A stretch of DNA of 64,000 nucleotides from NCBI GenBank assembly GCA_963575745.1, contig CAUYUJ010020715.1, forward strand, positions 634,729 to 698,728, given 5' to 3'. Source of the DNA: Prorocentrum cordatum (lineage: Eukaryota > Sar > Dinophyceae > Prorocentrales > Prorocentraceae). The notes below the pieces were generated by a model, which was not told the origin of the DNA, searched no databases, and saw only the letters and a list, made by a program, of their open reading frames with translations. Each line of letters starts with the position of its first letter. The stretch's first letter is position 1. Both the position numbers and the translations under genes were made by a program. Below, in pieces: positions 29,465-40,178 of the stretch.

Positions 29465-29505
29465 AATCCGAAACTCATGAGCTCATGAGTCATGAGTTTC
29501 GGATT
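29465..29505. repeat. Perfect 16-bp inverted repeat
   Basis: aatccgaaactcatga (29,465-29,480) and tcatgagtttcggatt (29,490-29,505) pair perfectly around a 9-nt loop that is itself part palindromic (gctcatgag). Confidence 0.95.
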
Positions 29506-30180
29506 CCGGTCGTGATTCAGGACGTAGATGCGCGAGCCCAGAGGGCCGGGGGTTAGCAAAGCTGCCGAGTCCTGCCCCGCGGCCCCCGCCGGCCTCCAAA
29601 TCCGACAAAGTCACCAGGCTGCCGTCGACCATCGCGGCCTTGGTCGCCTCGACAAAGCGGGCGCGCAAGCTGCTCTGGATCCTCGAGCGGGGCTGGCGAG
29701 GCGAAGCGTTGGCTGCGCGGCCTGTTGTCGCGTCAGCGTCTGCAGCCGCAGCGGCCGCTGCTGCCGCGGGGCCCACCAAGTCCGGGGACGGTGGCGACGG
29801 TGCCAGTTCGTCTAGAGCCTCTATCTGCTTGGCCAGAAGGCGCGCTGGCTCCTCCTCAGCCCCCTTATCCTTCTCTAGTGGCCCCCCCTGGCTCTCCTGA
29901 TCCTGATCCTCCTCGTGCGGCCTCAGCGCGGCCTCTGGCGGCTCCCCTTGGCTCATCTGCGGCTGATCCTCCTCAACCTCCTGATCCTGATCCTCCTCTT
30001 GCTGCCTCAACGCGGGGTGGCCGGCGGGTAGGATCATCGCGGAGAGAGGCGCCATCCCGTAACCGTTCACAATCTCTTTCATGCTAATGTCCAGGACATC
30101 ATACATCGACCTCTCCGACATGCCCGCCTCCTGGAGGAGCCGCTTGCTGAACGCCGGCATGAAGAGCCTGATGGAGGCTG
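29506..30180 (-). CDS. Probable methyltransferase-gene exon with Glu/Gln-rich tail
   Basis: After a TCTCAG acceptor the frame reads ASIRLFMPAFSKRLLQEAGM, then MYDVLDISMKEIVNGYGMAP and LSAMILPAGHPAL, then a low-complexity tail with two copies of EEDQDQE. It lies between exons carrying N- and C-terminal methyltransferase motifs. It may belong to the variable region or be the terminal exon of an alternative form (NGYGMAPLSAMIL is weakly motif-X-like). The frame ends at about 29,483. Confidence 0.5.
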
Positions 30181-30373
30181 AGAGGGGGGGGGGGGGGCGA
30201 TGCGGAGGGATGGGCGGGGAGGTGGAGGCGAGGGGGGGTCGTCGGTCCCCGGGGGGGGCCCTCCTAGGCGTTGCGCCCTGGATGGCGTTGTCTCTGGGCC
30301 ACTAGACCAAGTTTTTATAGTGGCCCTCCTGGGGCCACCCTGCTCGACGTCGCCCGATGGGCGGCTATCCCGG

Positions 30374-31258
30374 TTATCCCTGGGGGCGGGGGGGGGCAAT
30401 GATAGACAGGCGGGATGGTCCGCGCATGCGCGGCCGATTCGCAGCGTAGAACCTCTGCCTGCTCTGGGGATGTCCAAACAGTCTCGGGTCCATCCACATC
30501 GCGAACCCCCGCATGTCCAACGTGTCATTCCAGGTGTCGAGGACGGCCGCCAAATTCGATTCGTGGATCGAACACCGCGTCTTCGAACCATCTGGGTTTG
30601 TCACTGTTGGGGCAGACGCCAGGCCGCGCACATTCTCACCCAATAGGAACTCGGTATGGGGCTGGATCGCGTCTGACGCCAGGTACCGCCCTGCCGAATC
30701 GAAAGCTGATCCAGTCTTGCCACCCTTCTCCGTAATCACCTGGTCGAAGGAACGCCGATTCACGTTGAGGTCCGATACGTCCTTGCACGGGAACCCGAGC
30801 GTGTACCCGTCGGAGGGCTCGGGGGGGCAGCTCATCTTCGGGGGTGACTCGCCCTCGGCGTAGTCCGGCATCTCGAGCGAGGTCATGGTCGCGATGTCGC
30901 CGAACAGGTGCGGGGGCTGAACCATGCGCCTCAGAAACTCACGCTTCCCCGCATCCGCCTCCGCACTGAACGTGTGTTTGACGCCGAACTCGCAGGGGCC
31001 GAACTCTCTCTCTAGGAGCGGGGGGACGTGCTCCGCGATCGCCTTCAAGCATAGTACAGGAGCATCCGTGCCAGCGCAGAACGATCCAAGCTTCACCTCA
31101 CGTTTACGCTGCATGTACGTCCACAGCGACAGTTTATTTTCGTGGCTGAGACGTCGTACCATCATCGTCAGGAGCGACTTCAGGTACGTGGCGGGGGCCT
31201 TGGCCAAGGAAAAAGGATGCGCAACCCTTGGCAGTCTGGGCGGCCACGTCTGGCTCAT
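30374..31258 (-). CDS. DNA (cytosine-5) methyltransferase, catalytic exon
   Basis: C5 methyltransferases transfer a methyl group from AdoMet to C5 of cytosine. Residues counted from the Met at 31,258: LGSFCAGTDAPVLCLKAI at about 56-73 (motif I, AdoMet binding), FSAEADAG at about 93-100, GFPCKDVSDLN near 153-163 (motif IV, catalytic Cys), LLGENVRGL near 205-213 (motif VI, ENV with catalytic Glu), and GHPQSRQRFY near 261-270 (motif VIII). Motifs IX and X are absent here but are found at 27.1-27.4 kb. The true exon start may be nearer 31,210, because the upstream Pro-rich part looks intronic. The group (de novo or retroelement-borne) cannot be decided by eye. Confidence 0.85.
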   Translation of the reverse strand: MSQTWPPRLPRVAHPFSLAKAPATYLKSLLTMMVRRLSHENKLSLWTYMQRKREVKLGSFCAGTDAPVLCLKAIAEHVPPLLEREFGPCEFGVKHTFSAEADAGKREFLRRMVQPPHLFGDIATMTSLEMPDYAEGESPPKMSCPPEPSDGYTLGFPCKDVSDLNVNRRSFDQVITEKGGKTGSAFDSAGRYLASDAIQPHTEFLLGENVRGLASAPTVTNPDGSKTRCSIHESNLAAVLDTWNDTLDMRGFAMWMDPRLFGHPQSRQRFYAANRPRMRGPSRLSIIAPPRPQG

Positions 31259-31259
31259 G

Positions 31260-32224
31260 TGCCCTGTTTTTGTCCCCCAACCCTCCTGCGTTGGGTTCTC
31301 GTTTTGAATAGAGCACTGCGGTCGCGACTGATTCCTCCTCCCACCTCATCCTCTGTTTCCCCTTCCTCTCTTCGGGCTGCGATCTGTGAACCTGTCGCCG
31401 CGTTCGAGGGCTGCTGGGGTGGCCAGCGGAGTGACGCCCCACGCAGACTCAGACTAGACCTCGCGACCTCGCCATGCCTAGGGGGGCTGCGATCTGCGAA
31501 ACTGCCATCCCTGGGGGGGCAGGGGGGCTGAGACATCGCGCATCGACCTGGGCACAGTTCGGGAGACGCGAAGCGTCGGTGGACACGGAGCGATGTGGAT
31601 TCAAAACTGCCCCTCCTGCCACTGGGCCAAATGGGGATTGCGGGGGGGGGGGCGCGGGGAGGAGGAGGTGGACGCCTACCAATGGCGCCTCGACGCCCTC
31701 GACGCACGGGGGGTCAACGGCGCGGCGGCGCAGGCCGCGCTGAGGGGCCTGGGGCCGCGGCTTGGCGGGTCCGACCCAGAGGAGGAAGAGGAGGAGGAGG
31801 AGGAAAAAGGAAAACTGTGGATGGCTTCAAAAGGGCCCCAACGGGAGCCCTAGGGGATGCCAAACTACTGGCGCCCTCGGGCCGGCGGCCCCCTGGGAGC
31901 GCCCAGGGCCCCCTCTCACAAAGGGCGCAAGATGATGACCCCAGGGTGGACTCAGAGGCCCCCGAGACGGCCGCGGGAGCTCCCCCCCCTGGCGCCAAAG
32001 GCCAACCTGTCCTGCCGCAGCGCGGCGTCGAATTTAGAATCACTGGGGGGATGGGGTGCGTGGTGGCCGGTTCCCCCTGACCCCTCGTCCTGGAACTCTG
32101 CCGGAGGAATCGTCGTCGTCCAGCTGCTCTCATCGATCGGGTAGTTCAGCACAGGGAACAGCTTCAGCGAGACACACGTCCGTGGAGGCTGAGGGCCGCG
32201 CGCGTTTCTCATTGAGAGGGTGGG
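31260..32224. other. Possible further exons, unresolved
   Basis: The minus strand encodes SLKLFPVLNYPIDESSWTTT, then IPPAEFQDE (32,085-32,180), which could be an upstream exon of the methyltransferase gene. The plus strand encodes QNCPSCHWAKWGL and DAYQWRLDALDARGVNGAAA (31,595-31,770), also protein-like. Neither has splice support, and both cannot be certain. Confidence 0.3.
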
Positions 32225-32664
32225 GGGGGGGGGCCGACGCCAGCTGGTGCGGATATTCGGTTTTCCACGCGGGGGGAGATGCAGACGGCCGGGTGGGGGG
32301 GGGGGGTGGTGTCTACGTCATTGGGGGGGGCGCTGGCTGTCAGCGGGGGAGGGGGGGGGGGTGGTCGATGTCAGCGCGGGGGGGGGTGACAGCAGCAGCA
32401 GGGGGCGGTCGATGTCAGCGGGGGGCATGTGATGTCAGTGGGGTGGGGAGGGGGGGGGGTCGATGTCAGGGGGGGGTCGGTGTCAGCGGGGGGGGGTCGA
32501 CGTCAGTGGTCAGTGGGGGGGTGGCGATGTCAGCGGGGATGATGAGTCAGAGAGGAGGGGTGCTCGACGTCAGTGTGGGGAGTGCATCGATGTCAGCGGG
32601 GGGGGGGTCGATGTCGGCGGGGGGGGGGTGCGATGTCAGCGTGGGGGGTGTTCGATGTCGGTGG
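32225..32664. repeat. G-run minisatellite (tcgatgtcagc-Gn)
   Basis: About twenty units of cgatgtcag-c followed by runs of 5-10 G, ending at the assembly gap. The Val/Gly/Ser-rich open frames follow the repeat. Confidence 0.9.
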
Positions 32665-32764
32665 NNNNNNNNNNNNNNNNNNNNNNNNNNNNNNNNNNNN
32701 NNNNNNNNNNNNNNNNNNNNNNNNNNNNNNNNNNNNNNNNNNNNNNNNNNNNNNNNNNNNNNNN
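32665..32764. other. Assembly gap of exactly 100 N
   Basis: The round length is a scaffolding placeholder, so the true distance is unknown. The gap sits between a G-run minisatellite and a GGA tract, both hard to assemble. Confidence 0.99.
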
Positions 32765-33074
32765 GGAGGAGGAGGAAGGACGACGAGGAGGAGGGGGAGG
32801 AGAAGGAGGGGGAGGAGGAACAGGAGGAGGAACAGGAGGAGGAGGAAAAGGGAGATGAGGAGAAGGAGGCGCAGCAGGGGACGTATCGGCTCGGCTCGGC
32901 TCGGCGATAGCAAGGCCTGTACATAAGTGGCCTATTCTTGGATAGGGAAAAAGGGGGGGGCAAGGAAAAAGGAACAAGGAAGGCTCACTTCGGAGCCAAT
33001 CCGTACATGCAATGCTGTCGTGACATCAGGGGTCCCATCCAACAAAGCAACACGGACCAAGGCGAGCACAGCAG
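32765..33074. other. GGA tract, then unassigned sequence
   Basis: GGA/GAG repeats to about 32,872, then non-repetitive sequence with no exon, up to the inferred 3' end of the minus-strand retrotransposon. Confidence 0.5.
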
Positions 33075-33429
33075 TCAGTCCCAGGACAAGAACGGATCAA
33101 GAGGCCGCCAGAAGTTATCCACCCCAACTCCCTCGGCAGCCTTCTCACCGCACATCTCATGAGCACAAATCTGCCATGAACTCGCAAACGCAGCGGTCGC
33201 TCTAGAATAAAAGGACGGTGGGAGGCAATAGCTCATACATTCCTTCCTCCCCTCACAGCTGCAGTGCATGTGATCACCCCTGCGCCTCCCGCTTCCATCC
33301 AGGGTTTCAATCTCCAGAGTTAAACCCTCAAGGTGGACAGGAAGGAGAGAGAAGGGGTCAAGAAAGGTATTATCGCCAAACGCACAGGCATGTAGCTCCA
33401 ACACCCTGACATTGCAATGCATGCCGACT

Positions 33430-34320
33430 TCATGCACCATGGGCACCCTGGCAAAGGTGAGCTGATGGCCCATCATCGTCGGGCTCGCGGTGATCCATGG
33501 GACTCTGCGCAGGCAGGCACCAACGCTGAGCGCAAGGGCCCCCCTTCAGGGCCGCATTTTCCCAGCCGACAACATCTCTAGCTTTTGAATTCATCCTCGG
33601 GGACCCCCGCACATCCCCCACAGACCTTACGCACTTTTCGCGGGCAGACCCTACGCCCCAGCAGACAGGCAGAAAAAAAACTCCCCCCGCGAGCTTACCC
33701 TGCTGAAGCTTGTCACACCATCTCCGCTCGTCCTGCAGAGCCCACTCTTCCCAGGACAAGTGAAGCACGATTATCTCTTGCCTTTTTTTTGCACATTCCT
33801 CTTCCAGCTTAGCCTGGAAGTCGTCACTCTGCCGCTGGCCTTCGCCAACGATGAGGAAAAAGGGGGCGAGCATATCGAGCACCGCCCTCGGCATGACGTT
33901 GCACTTTGCCTCAGCCTCCTGCTGCGCCAAAGGGGGGTGCACACGGATGGCTTTTTCATGGAGAATTCTTTCCCCTCTTACAGGACCGCAAATTCTGACG
34001 GCAGCTTTCTCAGCCACGTGCTCTTGTTTTCCCATCCCCCTGTTCTTTTTCTGCAACTGGGCGCTAGCGGTCCTCCACTCTTGAACTTCCTCCTTATTCA
34101 CTCGATGGCAGATCATGGCATGCCAACTCATCGCACAGCTTCGATTATGCTTAAGATGCTTGCAGAGTCTCCCATGAGAGTGAAATTCAATCATGCACAT
34201 CTGACAGTGCGCCCCGACAGCCCAAGTGTTGCAGTCTGATCCGTGTTTGTGTTGCTTGCCTCGGTGTATAGCAAGACCCCTTGCCGACGGGGCCACAGAT
34301 CCACACTCATAGCACAAAAA
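33430..34320 (-). CDS. Retrotransposon ORF2, C-terminal C2H2 zinc fingers
   Basis: CYECGSVAPSARGLAIHRGK continues to H-x3-H; then CQMCMIEFHSHGRLCKHLKH. Both are C-x2-C-x12-H-x3-5-H/C fingers, likely binding template RNA or target DNA. The frame is one base off the reverse transcriptase frame at a T7 run (34,316-34,322); one T fewer makes it continuous. Downstream of the fingers a charged helical tail (DDFQAKLEEECAKKRQEIIV) continues. Confidence 0.75.
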   Translation of the reverse strand, partial: FLCYECGSVAPSARGLAIHRGKQHKHGSDCNTWAVGAHCQMCMIEFHSHGRLCKHLKHNRSCAMSWHAMICHRVNKEEVQEWRTASAQLQKKNRGMGKQEHVAEKAAVRICGPVRGERILHEKAIRVHPPLAQQEAEAKCNVMPRAVLDMLAPFFLIVGEGQRQSDDFQAKLEEECAKKRQEIIVLHLSWEEWALQDERRWCDKLQQGKLAGGVFFLPVCWGVGSAREKCVRSVGDVRGSPRMNSKARDVVGWENAALKGGPCAQRWCLPAQSPMDHREPDDDGPSAHLCQGAHGA

Positions 34321-35800
34321 AACCGACTACCTCAGAGCTGCTTTGTTCCTCTCTACCGCTGTGCTCAGGGAGACCGTGAGCTTGGCAATTCCTAAGAGTT
34401 TCTTTCGCTAGATACTGCTGCTGCTGATGAAACAATTCGCGCCTGGCGGCTCCCACCGCCAAGTTGACGAAGCGCCTCGGCCTGGCCCTAGCAAAGCTGA
34501 GCCAGTCATCATTGCTCCCCTCCCCTGGAACCTGTCGCTTGTCCATCCTCGCGTTGAGCCATTCAAGATCCTCTCTCATAGCCCCCACCCAACTCCCAGT
34601 GTCTTCCCACAGAGTGTCTAAAACCACTCTCAAGCCTGCCGGCCCCGTGGTGAGCACCCTCGGGAGATATCTCAACCTGGCAACGCGGAGTGCACTGCGG
34701 TGATTGAGCCTGCTGACAGCATGCACTACAGACGCATGGGACTGGTGGTGGTCCTTGTTGCCACCGAGGGCCTCCCCCAACGCTGCGCGATAGGCCGAGG
34801 CTTGAGCAGCAGCTAACTTACCATGAGACTTGTTGGAAAGGGGCTCCCAAACACAGCAGTTGAACCAAAGTTTGCTTAAGGCAAAGGCATCCGTGCAACG
34901 AGATCGAGTGGCCAGCTTGAGGGCCTTCCTTTTGCCAAGAGCCACTTGGATGGGCCGAAGTTCAGCCCTCATCTGGGAAATTCTGTGGGCCACTTCGGGC
35001 CCCGCACCTCCACCCTCCACCAGGAGGGTTCCAAGCCCTTTAATTTGTCTAACAATCTTGACCTCAACCCCATGCTGGACAGAAGTCAGGGTGCCCCCTC
35101 CCCCCTGAAGTACCATAGCCTGCTTAGCTTTCCTAGCGCCACGGCCAACAAGGGAAAGCATGAGAAATGATTTGGTAGCGTTCAATTCAAGTCCGTACTT
35201 GGAAACTCCCACGTAGACGATGTCCACCAGCATGGAGGCTCGTGAAATGGCCTGCTCTGCTTCCGCGATGGCCGCCACAGGCGTGAGATCATCTACAAAT
35301 GATACCGAGGACCCCGAACTCTCAAGGTCGTCATCGGTGGAGAAATGAAGCTCAGCGGGCGGCGGTGTCCATGCCAACCCATTATGCTGCATCTGCTGAT
35401 CTATACCTTTCACAATGGGAGCAAAGCCAACATTGAAAATGTCGGTAGCCAGAATGGTCCCTGGTCGGCTGCCTAAAGCAGGTCTTACATACGCCGACGA
35501 TCCACGCACCTTCCACCAGCCTCCAGCCTGAGTTTCCCGAACCAACTCCAAGAGGTGGGGGTCCGAAATAGCTTTGTCGAGGATGGGGTCGCATTCTAGA
35601 GCTTTGGTGACATGGAACAGAGCTGGGGGAATAGGCACCTCCTCTAATGCAGCTCTGAGTTCGTCCTCTTCTCCAGGCAGGCTCAAAATGAATTGCTTCA
35701 TGACCTTGTAAAAGGCCGCCCGCAAGTCAAGAAAACAAAGGCAGCCGAGCAAAAGCCACATCTCTTTTGTGCCCCTATCCTGCTCCTGACCCAATGAGTG
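34307..35800 (-). CDS. Retrotransposon reverse transcriptase, palm and thumb
   Basis: LCFLDLRAAFYKV carries the motif A Asp; GSRPGTILATDIFNVGF is motif B; VSFVDDL is motif C (FVDD in place of YADD); LNATKSFLM is the motif D area; GLGTL matches motif E. A thumb and connection of about 250 residues follows (LWFNCCVWEPL, ALRVARLRYLPRVL). The frame shifts near 35,800, where the finger region is in the previous frame, so this copy is probably inactive. Confidence 0.85.
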   Translation of the reverse strand, partial: HSLGQEQDRGTKEMWLLLGCLCFLDLRAAFYKVMKQFILSLPGEEDELRAALEEVPIPPALFHVTKALECDPILDKAISDPHLLELVRETQAGGWWKVRGSSAYVRPALGSRPGTILATDIFNVGFAPIVKGIDQQMQHNGLAWTPPPAELHFSTDDDLESSGSSVSFVDDLTPVAAIAEAEQAISRASMLVDIVYVGVSKYGLELNATKSFLMLSLVGRGARKAKQAMVLQGGGGTLTSVQHGVEVKIVRQIKGLGTLLVEGGGAGPEVAHRISQMRAELRPIQVALGKRKALKLATRSRCTDAFALSKLWFNCCVWEPLSNKSHGKLAAAQASAYRAALGEALGGNKDHHQSHASVVHAVSRLNHRSALRVARLRYLPRVLTTGPAGLRVVLDTLWEDTGSWVGAMREDLEWLNARMDKRQVPGEGSNDDWLSFARARPRRFVNLAVGAARRELFHQQQQYLAKETLRNCQAHGLPEHSGREEQSSSEVVGFFVL

Positions 35801-37164
35801 GCTACATCCGTGCTCTTCCCCTTGAGGCCCCCGCGCTGAGAATCGGCCAGACAAGTTTCCAAACAACCCCAGACCTGGGACCGCAGAAACTGATGGTGGA
35901 CCTTCGCAAGGGTGTTGCTGAGCAGGATGCTTCTTTGAGCCAGCGCAAGTCGCTGGTCGCCTTTGCCTTTGTAAAAACTACCCACTTCTTCCTGCTTCAT
36001 GGTGCAGGGCTCACGTACACAAATGGCAGCTTTCACCACAACAGGGTGATACACTCTAGCCATGCCCGCAGGGTCAGCAAGATACAACGCATTGACCATC
36101 ATGTCGGGGCCTGAAGCTTTTCCTCTTTTCAGCCTTGAGAACGCCCTCTGCAGTTCCTGACGTGGCATGACGCAGTCCAGGTTGAGCTGAAAATCTTCTT
36201 TCCCTAAGGTTCCCCTGCCATTGTACTGCTTAAACACCTGTTCCCTGGAGGCTGTGGTGGCCTTTTCGATATCCCCAAAGTGTCGTTGCAGGTCATCTGC
36301 ATCTTCCTGAGGCGTGATCAGAGGCAGTCCCTCAGGTGAAATGCGCTGCGGGAAAGAAAGCGTTTGTCGGTGGCGCTTGCCGCCCTGCAATAAAAGCTTC
36401 TTGGCGTACCGCCACTCGGCCTGAGAGATACGGCCGTCGATGCTAACGTTAATGAGATGAGCATTGTCCTCCAGCATCTGACTGTAGTCTCTGTCGAGCG
36501 CTCTGAGGAGCGTCTCCGACGACTCTCTGAGGAATCTGGCTAGGCCTAGGACCCACTCATCGGGGCACAGTTGCTTCCAAGAGAAAGCTTTAGCCATTTG
36601 GTTGAGCTGCGTCCAGCCGTGGCCGAGATCATCCCAAAAGACACCCCCGAAGGCTCCTGCTTCCCAGCCTTTGGTGCGAAGGGTTCCCTTCCTGAGATCT
36701 TGAGCAAGATAAAATAAACGGTTCACGTATCTATCGACCCCACCTTGATGCCTAACTTTGTGAAGGGCCCTTTGAATGGCCCGTCTCACCCGAATGAGCC
36801 AAACGGTATTGTCCTGAATGTAGGTTTTCCTGGGACGAACGGGATCTTTCTTAAAACATTCTTTCGCCGCATCCAAAACAGAGGCGTTGAGCTCGAGCAA
36901 ATGGTCATTCATATTCTTTTCCCAGGCTGGTAGCCCAAGGCTCGCTATCTGGGCTCTGAACTTGTCGCAAGCTGTCTCATCCTGGAGCTTGCGTGCGTCA
37001 AAAGCAGCCCCTTGCCTCGCAGCGCGCACCGAGTCTCTGACCCAGCAAAGGCGTGATACCACAGGGAACTGATCATCTTGCTTCCGTATGAGATCCACCT
37101 CATGCAGAACTGCCACCTCACTCATGGCTTTGAAAAGTTGGTGGTCTGCTATGAGATAAGTCAA
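35700..37164 (-). CDS. Retrotransposon ORF2 linker and RT finger region
   Basis: About 488 codons. A long helical linker (LLELNASVLDAAKECFKKDP; AIQRALHKVRHQGGVDRYVN) is followed by RT fingers with LQRAFSRLKRGKASGPDMMV (typical of LINE motif 0/1: K--G-D) and GSFYKGKGD, then RSILLSNTLAKVHHQFLRSQ (motif 2/2a). It runs out of frame just before FLDLRAAF. Confidence 0.85.
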
Positions 37165-37806
37165 TTCTGCGCTTGCTTCCCGTTTTGTTAGCTATGAAAG
37201 TGTAATCCGCTCCCCCCCCAAGGAAGGTGTTGGCAGCAACAAGCTTGTGATCATTAAGCCACCCCTTCAACCTCGCACTGCCCGCGGAGGAAGAGCCAAT
37301 CGTGCCCTTGGTTCCTGCCACCTCGCACCCTTCGTCCCCAACAAGGTGGCAGTTGCCATGCATAAAGCACAACTGCGGGGGCCACTTGTTGCACACAGCG
37401 TCTATATCTTCCCAAAAACTGAATTTTTCTGCGGCCGAATTGGCCGAATGAGGCACGTGGGCCACAAGAGCATCGAGGTTGACCCCTGGAGCGTCTATTC
37501 TGCATGCTAGCAAACGCGGTGCAGCCCACAAGATTCGCACCTGCTGTGCACTGAAGGTGATCGGCTTTCCCTTGGACGTACCATAGGGGGATCCCACGTT
37601 GATCCATAGCTCGACGCCGAGCGCAAAGTCCTGGTGTCCTGCTGCAAAGCACACCCAATCTCCTGCCCTCCTGGTGCCCTTTTCATTCCTACCCTCCTGA
37701 ATTCCGATGATGTGTATGCCGCTCCTATACATCTGAGTGCGGCTCGATTTCTCCCCTTCGAGCCCTGCCGAAAGGCATGCCGCAAGCTTTGCACATTAAA
37801 AGTGGC
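37118..37806 (-). CDS. Retrotransposon AP-type endonuclease domain
   Basis: The EEP nuclease fold makes the first-strand nick for target-primed reverse transcription. It begins MRVATFNVQSLRH (N of the TFN motif, about 37,795) and, one frame later, IIGIQEGRN (catalytic Glu) near 37,700. It continues GVELWIN, then LCFMHGNCHLVGDEG, where the usual GD-N reads GN-H, then GADYTFIANKTGSKRRIDL. At least one frameshift lies near 37,750. The GD to GN change would damage metal binding if it is not a sequence error. Confidence 0.8.
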
Positions 37807-38995
37807 AACACGCATGTCTACAGCAACCTGCAACTTGCTGGCCCTGATGTCGCTGGCGTGCGGCTCTCGAAAATCCCCTGCCTGGGCAACAGGCTTCCAG
37901 CCTGAGAGGCTCACGCACTCGTTGTCGTACACAACGCTGGGGTACGCATGAGAGCCCTCTCTCGCATCCAGGACCCATTCCCACAGGCGTGAGTTTTCAA
38001 TCCTAACGGCTTGGATGACTCTCCACGGTAGCTCGGGCGCCACAGGCAAAAGCTGTCTCGCTGTGGCTTTAGCCACATTGTCTGCTAAAACATTCCACGG
38101 ATGGCCAGCGTGGGCCTTGACATGGGCGAGCTCCAGTGAACACTGCTTGGAGGCCAAATCCCAGACAACCTGCACAAGCTGAGCAATTTTCCTGTCTGAA
38201 TTTGGCAAGCTTTGCCCAAGCGCTGCCCGAATCGCATTAAGCGAGTCGCTGTCCAGGGTGCAGGGGTGCCCTGGGCGCTCAACTATGATTGCAAACAATG
38301 TCCATATCACCGCTAGACACTCCAACGTGGTGCTGGTGGCCGAGCTCGGCTCAAGGTTCATTGCACTGCTGCTCGCAAGTTCGCCTCTTAAAACTCCCCC
38401 GTACATGTACCTCCCATTCCTTACCGCTATTCTTACCACTGCCCATCCCCCCATCCCCCCCCCCCCCCCCTCGTTGGTAAAGCGAGCCGTCGGTAAAATA
38501 GTGGACGACGGAGATGTCGCCGATCCCGTCGTCGGGCGGAAAAACACGCAGGGCAACAGCAGCCTCCTCCTCTAACACCCCTGTGCCCTGCAAGACTTCA
38601 AGCGTTAGTGCTTCAAATCTGATGCTGCTGCCTTGCAGTGCTTCTCTCAACGGTGTCAGCGCGGGCTGACTCATGCTAGACTGGCACTGGCTCGGGAAAC
38701 TTCTGGCAATGGACCCGTGGGTCCTCACACTGTCTGCCGTGCTCATGTCCGAAGTCTGCGGTGCAAATGTCGAAGGAGACCGTCGATACCCCGATGTCTG
38801 CCCCCTAGCTTCGCCATTGTCTCCGCATTGCGCAGGAAAGCCCGCGCTCTGGTCAACAGGCTGCCTGGTATAGGTGTTGCAGGAAAAGGCTGGAGCTCCT
38901 AATGAGGTGTTTTCCCAAGACTGTTGTCTAATTATTTGACAGGATCTAGTCAGAAAATCCTTGCCCCCCCAAGATTGAAACCTGATGCGGCACAT
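37807..38995 (-). CDS. Retrotransposon ORF2 N-terminal RNase H domain
   Basis: ORF2 probably starts at the Met at 38,995. YFTDGSLYQ (first Asp, about 38,484-38,500) is followed by a C14 run (G14 in sense) at which the frame slips. The next frame has GGWAVVRIAVRNGRYMYGGV, STTLECLAVIWTLFAI (Glu), CTLDSDSLNAIRAAL (second Asp) and LAHVKAHAGHPWNVLADNVA (His and third Asp). All four acidic residues are present. RNase H removes RNA from the hybrid. Its place ahead of the endonuclease is the reverse of the usual C-terminal position. Confidence 0.8.
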
Positions 38996-39070
38996 CCCTA
39001 CCTATTTCAGTGTTGCATTCTAAGGGGGACACTTGTTCTAACTGTTTGGCCCAGCTCACCTGCTTACCCC

Positions 39071-40143
39071 TCAGGCGCCGCCTTTGCCCCCCACCTTGAG
39101 GACCTTGGTCGCAGGGCTGCGCGGCTGCGGCGAGTCCGTCGCCGCCGTTGCCCACGTCGCCCTTGCCGTCGCCCCCCTCGTAGCCGTCGACTTCGACGCC
39201 GTCGAGGCCGTAGCTGAGCTGCTCGCGGCCGTTGGTGCACTGCTCGCTGCTCGCTGCTCTGCACAGGCTTGGTCTATCTTCTCCATCTCCTTCTGCACCT
39301 GGGAGTCCGTCATGTCGCCATCCTGCGACGTCACCAGAACAAGCTCCTCCTTGGGCTCGATCTTCGTCACGCTCTCCTTCGGCGCCGCTGCCGTCAAGTA
39401 AGGGTCCTCCTGGGTACCCCCTGCCCACGGCTCCGTAGGTGAGATTGGCCACGGCGCTTGTGGCATCTCGATCTCCTCCCTCTTGTGCTCCTCCCTCGGC
39501 GTGGCCACGGCCTCCGTCGGCGTGAGGAGCTTCTCCTTGTGTGCCAATCTCCACGCAGGTGGTGTGCCTTGCGCTGGTGCGAAGGACTGTGGTGAGGCTG
39601 GTGTCTTCGGCATTGCAATCGGCGTCGAGCAGCCTCCCACTTGCGTCTTGCCTTCTGGTGTACGCGGCGCTGGTGAGTCCGCTGGAGGGGCCGCCGTCTC
39701 CCCAGCGGCCGTAGTAAACCCCGCGGCCTGATGCTGCCTGTGGTGGTTCTGCTGCTGGCCCGAGGCAGTGTTGATCCACGAGACTAGGTTCGACATGATC
39801 TCCTCTTGCCTCGCTTGCCTCTGGTCCATCATGCGCACAAATTGTAGTAGCCCTGGATCGTGCATCTGCGGGCCCATCTGGCACTGCTGCTGCGGCGGTG
39901 CTATCTGGCCCTGCTGCTGACTCTTCATCTGCTGGTCCATCATCTGCTGCTTCTTGCCCATCATCTGCTGATCGGTCTGCTGGCAATTCGTCTGGTCCAT
40001 CTGGCCCATCTGCTGGCCCAGCTGACCATGCTGATGCTGCTGATGCTGCTGACCGATCGCATTCTGTTGTCCACCACCCGCTCCAAACTGAGGTAGGTGT
40101 GTCTGAATGTAGGGCGGCTGTTGGTGCGCCACGTACTGGTTCA

Positions 40144-40178
<35 letters not shown>

